The notes under the pieces are model-generated. The model made no database searches. It was not told the origin of the DNA and was given only the letters and a program-made list of their open reading frames with translations. DNA of 64,000 nucleotides from assembly GCF_001942495.1 (NCBI RefSeq), contig NZ_MKZS01000001.1:1444284-1508283 (forward strand), written 5' to 3'. Both the position numbers and the translations under genes were made by a program. The DNA comes from Moorena bouillonii PNG (GTDB lineage Bacteria > Cyanobacteriota > Cyanobacteriia > Cyanobacteriales > Coleofasciculaceae). Positions 62,972-64,000 of the stretch are shown here, piece by piece. Numbering within the stretch: position 1 is the first letter of the stretch; each line of letters begins with the position of its first letter.

Positions 62972-64000
62972 ATGGAACCCTTGTCACTGTTAGCCAATTG
63001 GGCAATCCCGAAAATAGGGGAATCGTTGTTAGAGATTGTTTCGGGAAAAGGATGGGATAGCTTAACTCAAGCTCTGACGAAAAGCGATGTAGAGAAGGCA
63101 ATCAAAGCGGGAGAATACGCAGTTAAGGAATGGGAAAAACAACTGGAACCGAGCCAACTATTATTTTTTCATGCTCCGCCGGATGGATTGAATGGAGTTA
63201 AAAATTTTTTGGGGGGCTATTTTACTAATGCAGCAGTTTTAGCGGAATTACAGAAACCGTTACTCAATCAAGGTAAGCCAGACCGGGATATTTTAAGCAC
63301 CGTATTTCAACAAGAAGCAGAAACGAATAACATTAAACTAAATCAAGATAGTCTCCAGCTTTGGATAGAGAGATTTATTAATGCTTATTTTGAGCATACT
63401 GTTACTTATCTAAAATTTCAGGTAGCTAAACAGGATTATTGTGAGCAGTTAGCTAACTGGTTTGATGATGTTAAATTTGCTGGCATTGCTGTGCCTGGGC
63501 AAGAAGTAGAGAAATCGGAGAAGTTAGCGCAGATTTTTGTAATGCCCGATGTGGTGGAAGAGGTATCAACTGCTAGCACTTGGGAGCGGGAGTTGTTAGC
63601 AGGAGAAAGTCGGGAAAAGCTGGAAAGGGCGTTGTTGGAAAAGACGACTGGACGGAAATTCTTGGCTCAGCAGCTATTGAGCCAAAGTCAGTCGAGACGA
63701 GTAGTGATATTGGGTGCGCCAGGCTCGGGGAAAACCACGTTGATGAGTTATTTTGCAGTAATGTTGGCTGAGAGCAAGCCTGAGGAGTTGGGATTAGATG
63801 GTGATACCGACTGGCTACCGATTTTAATTAGGATGCGAGATTTTGGGATAAATCTCGATAAAAACCTGATCGACTATGCCCGTGGGTTTGCCGAAAACAC
63901 GATGTCAGTGCAACGGTTACCAGTGGGATTTTTTGAGCATTGGTTGTCTGATGGTAGAGCCTTGATATTGCTGGATGGTTTGGATGAAGTCGCAGATGAG
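62972..64000 (+). CDS. NACHT-type STAND NTPase, 3' partial
   Basis: The gene is open from ATG 62972 to the end of the window (343 codons). The first ~190 residues are a helical domain I do not recognise (SLLANWAIPKIGESLLEIVS, YAVKEWEKQLEPSQLLFFHA). The NACHT domain starts near residue 195: LLEKTTGRKFLAQQLL, Walker A VVILGAPGSGKTTLM, LPILIRMRDFGINLD and Walker B ALILLDGLDEVADE, where the acidic residues and DE pair are typical. NACHT proteins in bacteria include antiphage sensors in which the N-terminal part is the effector and C-terminal repeats sense the trigger; the C-terminal part lies beyond the window. Confidence 0.9.
   Translation, partial: MEPLSLLANWAIPKIGESLLEIVSGKGWDSLTQALTKSDVEKAIKAGEYAVKEWEKQLEPSQLLFFHAPPDGLNGVKNFLGGYFTNAAVLAELQKPLLNQGKPDRDILSTVFQQEAETNNIKLNQDSLQLWIERFINAYFEHTVTYLKFQVAKQDYCEQLANWFDDVKFAGIAVPGQEVEKSEKLAQIFVMPDVVEEVSTASTWERELLAGESREKLERALLEKTTGRKFLAQQLLSQSQSRRVVILGAPGSGKTTLMSYFAVMLAESKPEELGLDGDTDWLPILIRMRDFGINLDKNLIDYARGFAENTMSVQRLPVGFFEHWLSDGRALILLDGLDEVADE

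Overview
The window looks like a large, repeat-rich genome of a filamentous cyanobacterium. HIP1 palindromes (GCGATCGC) occur throughout. Many intergenic gaps hold heptanucleotide short tandem repeats (CCCTATT, CCCTGTT, CCGATTC and similar). The core genes are cyanobacterial in type: hemA, a SigF-like sigma factor, a UPF0182 membrane protein, a CIA30/NAD-binding fusion, and a sigma-like/DUF1822/CHAT-CHASE2 operon. The combination reminds me of Moorena/Moorea-like genomes, but that genus call is inference.

Layout. (1) 1-6.7 kb is a four-gene conflict-type operon: an EAD1-phosphoesterase, an EAD1-VMAP, a MoxR AAA+ ATPase, and a SAV_2336-like/FGE-sulfatase protein whose C-terminus looks like a diversity-generating-retroelement variable region. 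(2) 7-17 kb is an accessory zone: a Uma2-type nuclease, two near-identical Rpn-type nuclease genes flanked by 66-bp palindromic repeats, an orphan XisI, rsmB, sufE, an ISAs1 element and a small MITE inserted into a four-copy repeat, a VapBC-type pair and a CDF transporter. (3) 18-33 kb has a GH9 glycosidase, then five RTX-type calcium-binding proteins and a STAND ATPase. Four of the RTX genes are paralogues with a shared N-terminal domain. Each of these four is followed by an array of an ~85-bp palindromic repeat (22 units in total). Three of the four arrays end at a strong terminator; I saw none after the third. (4) 33-40 kb holds uncharacterised genes, an ISAs1 remnant, and an IS1182 element nested in a MITE, followed by XRE and LuxR regulators. 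(5) 40.8-58.9 kb is mostly core: sigma-like/DUF1822/CHAT-CHASE2, hemA, UPF0182, a Bax-inhibitor-1 homologue, a SigF-like factor, CIA30, an SGNH hydrolase, a thioredoxin-like protein and a methyltransferase. (6) 59-64 kb is accessory again: a Uma2 gene split by a 152-bp MITE, an HTH protein, a paralogue of the small gene at 7 kb, a DUF559 endonuclease, and the start of a NACHT-type STAND ATPase that runs off the window.

How the parts fit. The two ends and the STAND gene at 22-24 kb carry regulated-NTPase proteins typical of prokaryotic conflict or immune-like systems. The first operon is likely one machine: MoxR ATPase and VMAP as the switch, EAD1 as a homotypic adaptor, the phosphoesterase as candidate effector, and the hypervariable FGE lectin-like fold as candidate recognition element. 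The RTX block looks like an amplified gene-plus-repeat cassette with two kinds of conserved leader. Mobile elements have repeatedly hit genes: Uma2 is split, the IS1182 transposase is frameshifted, and rsmB and the UPF0182 gene carry in-frame repeat-derived peptide.

I saw no rRNA, tRNA or CRISPR array, and no reverse transcriptase. Family names come from recognising motifs by eye; no database search was run.
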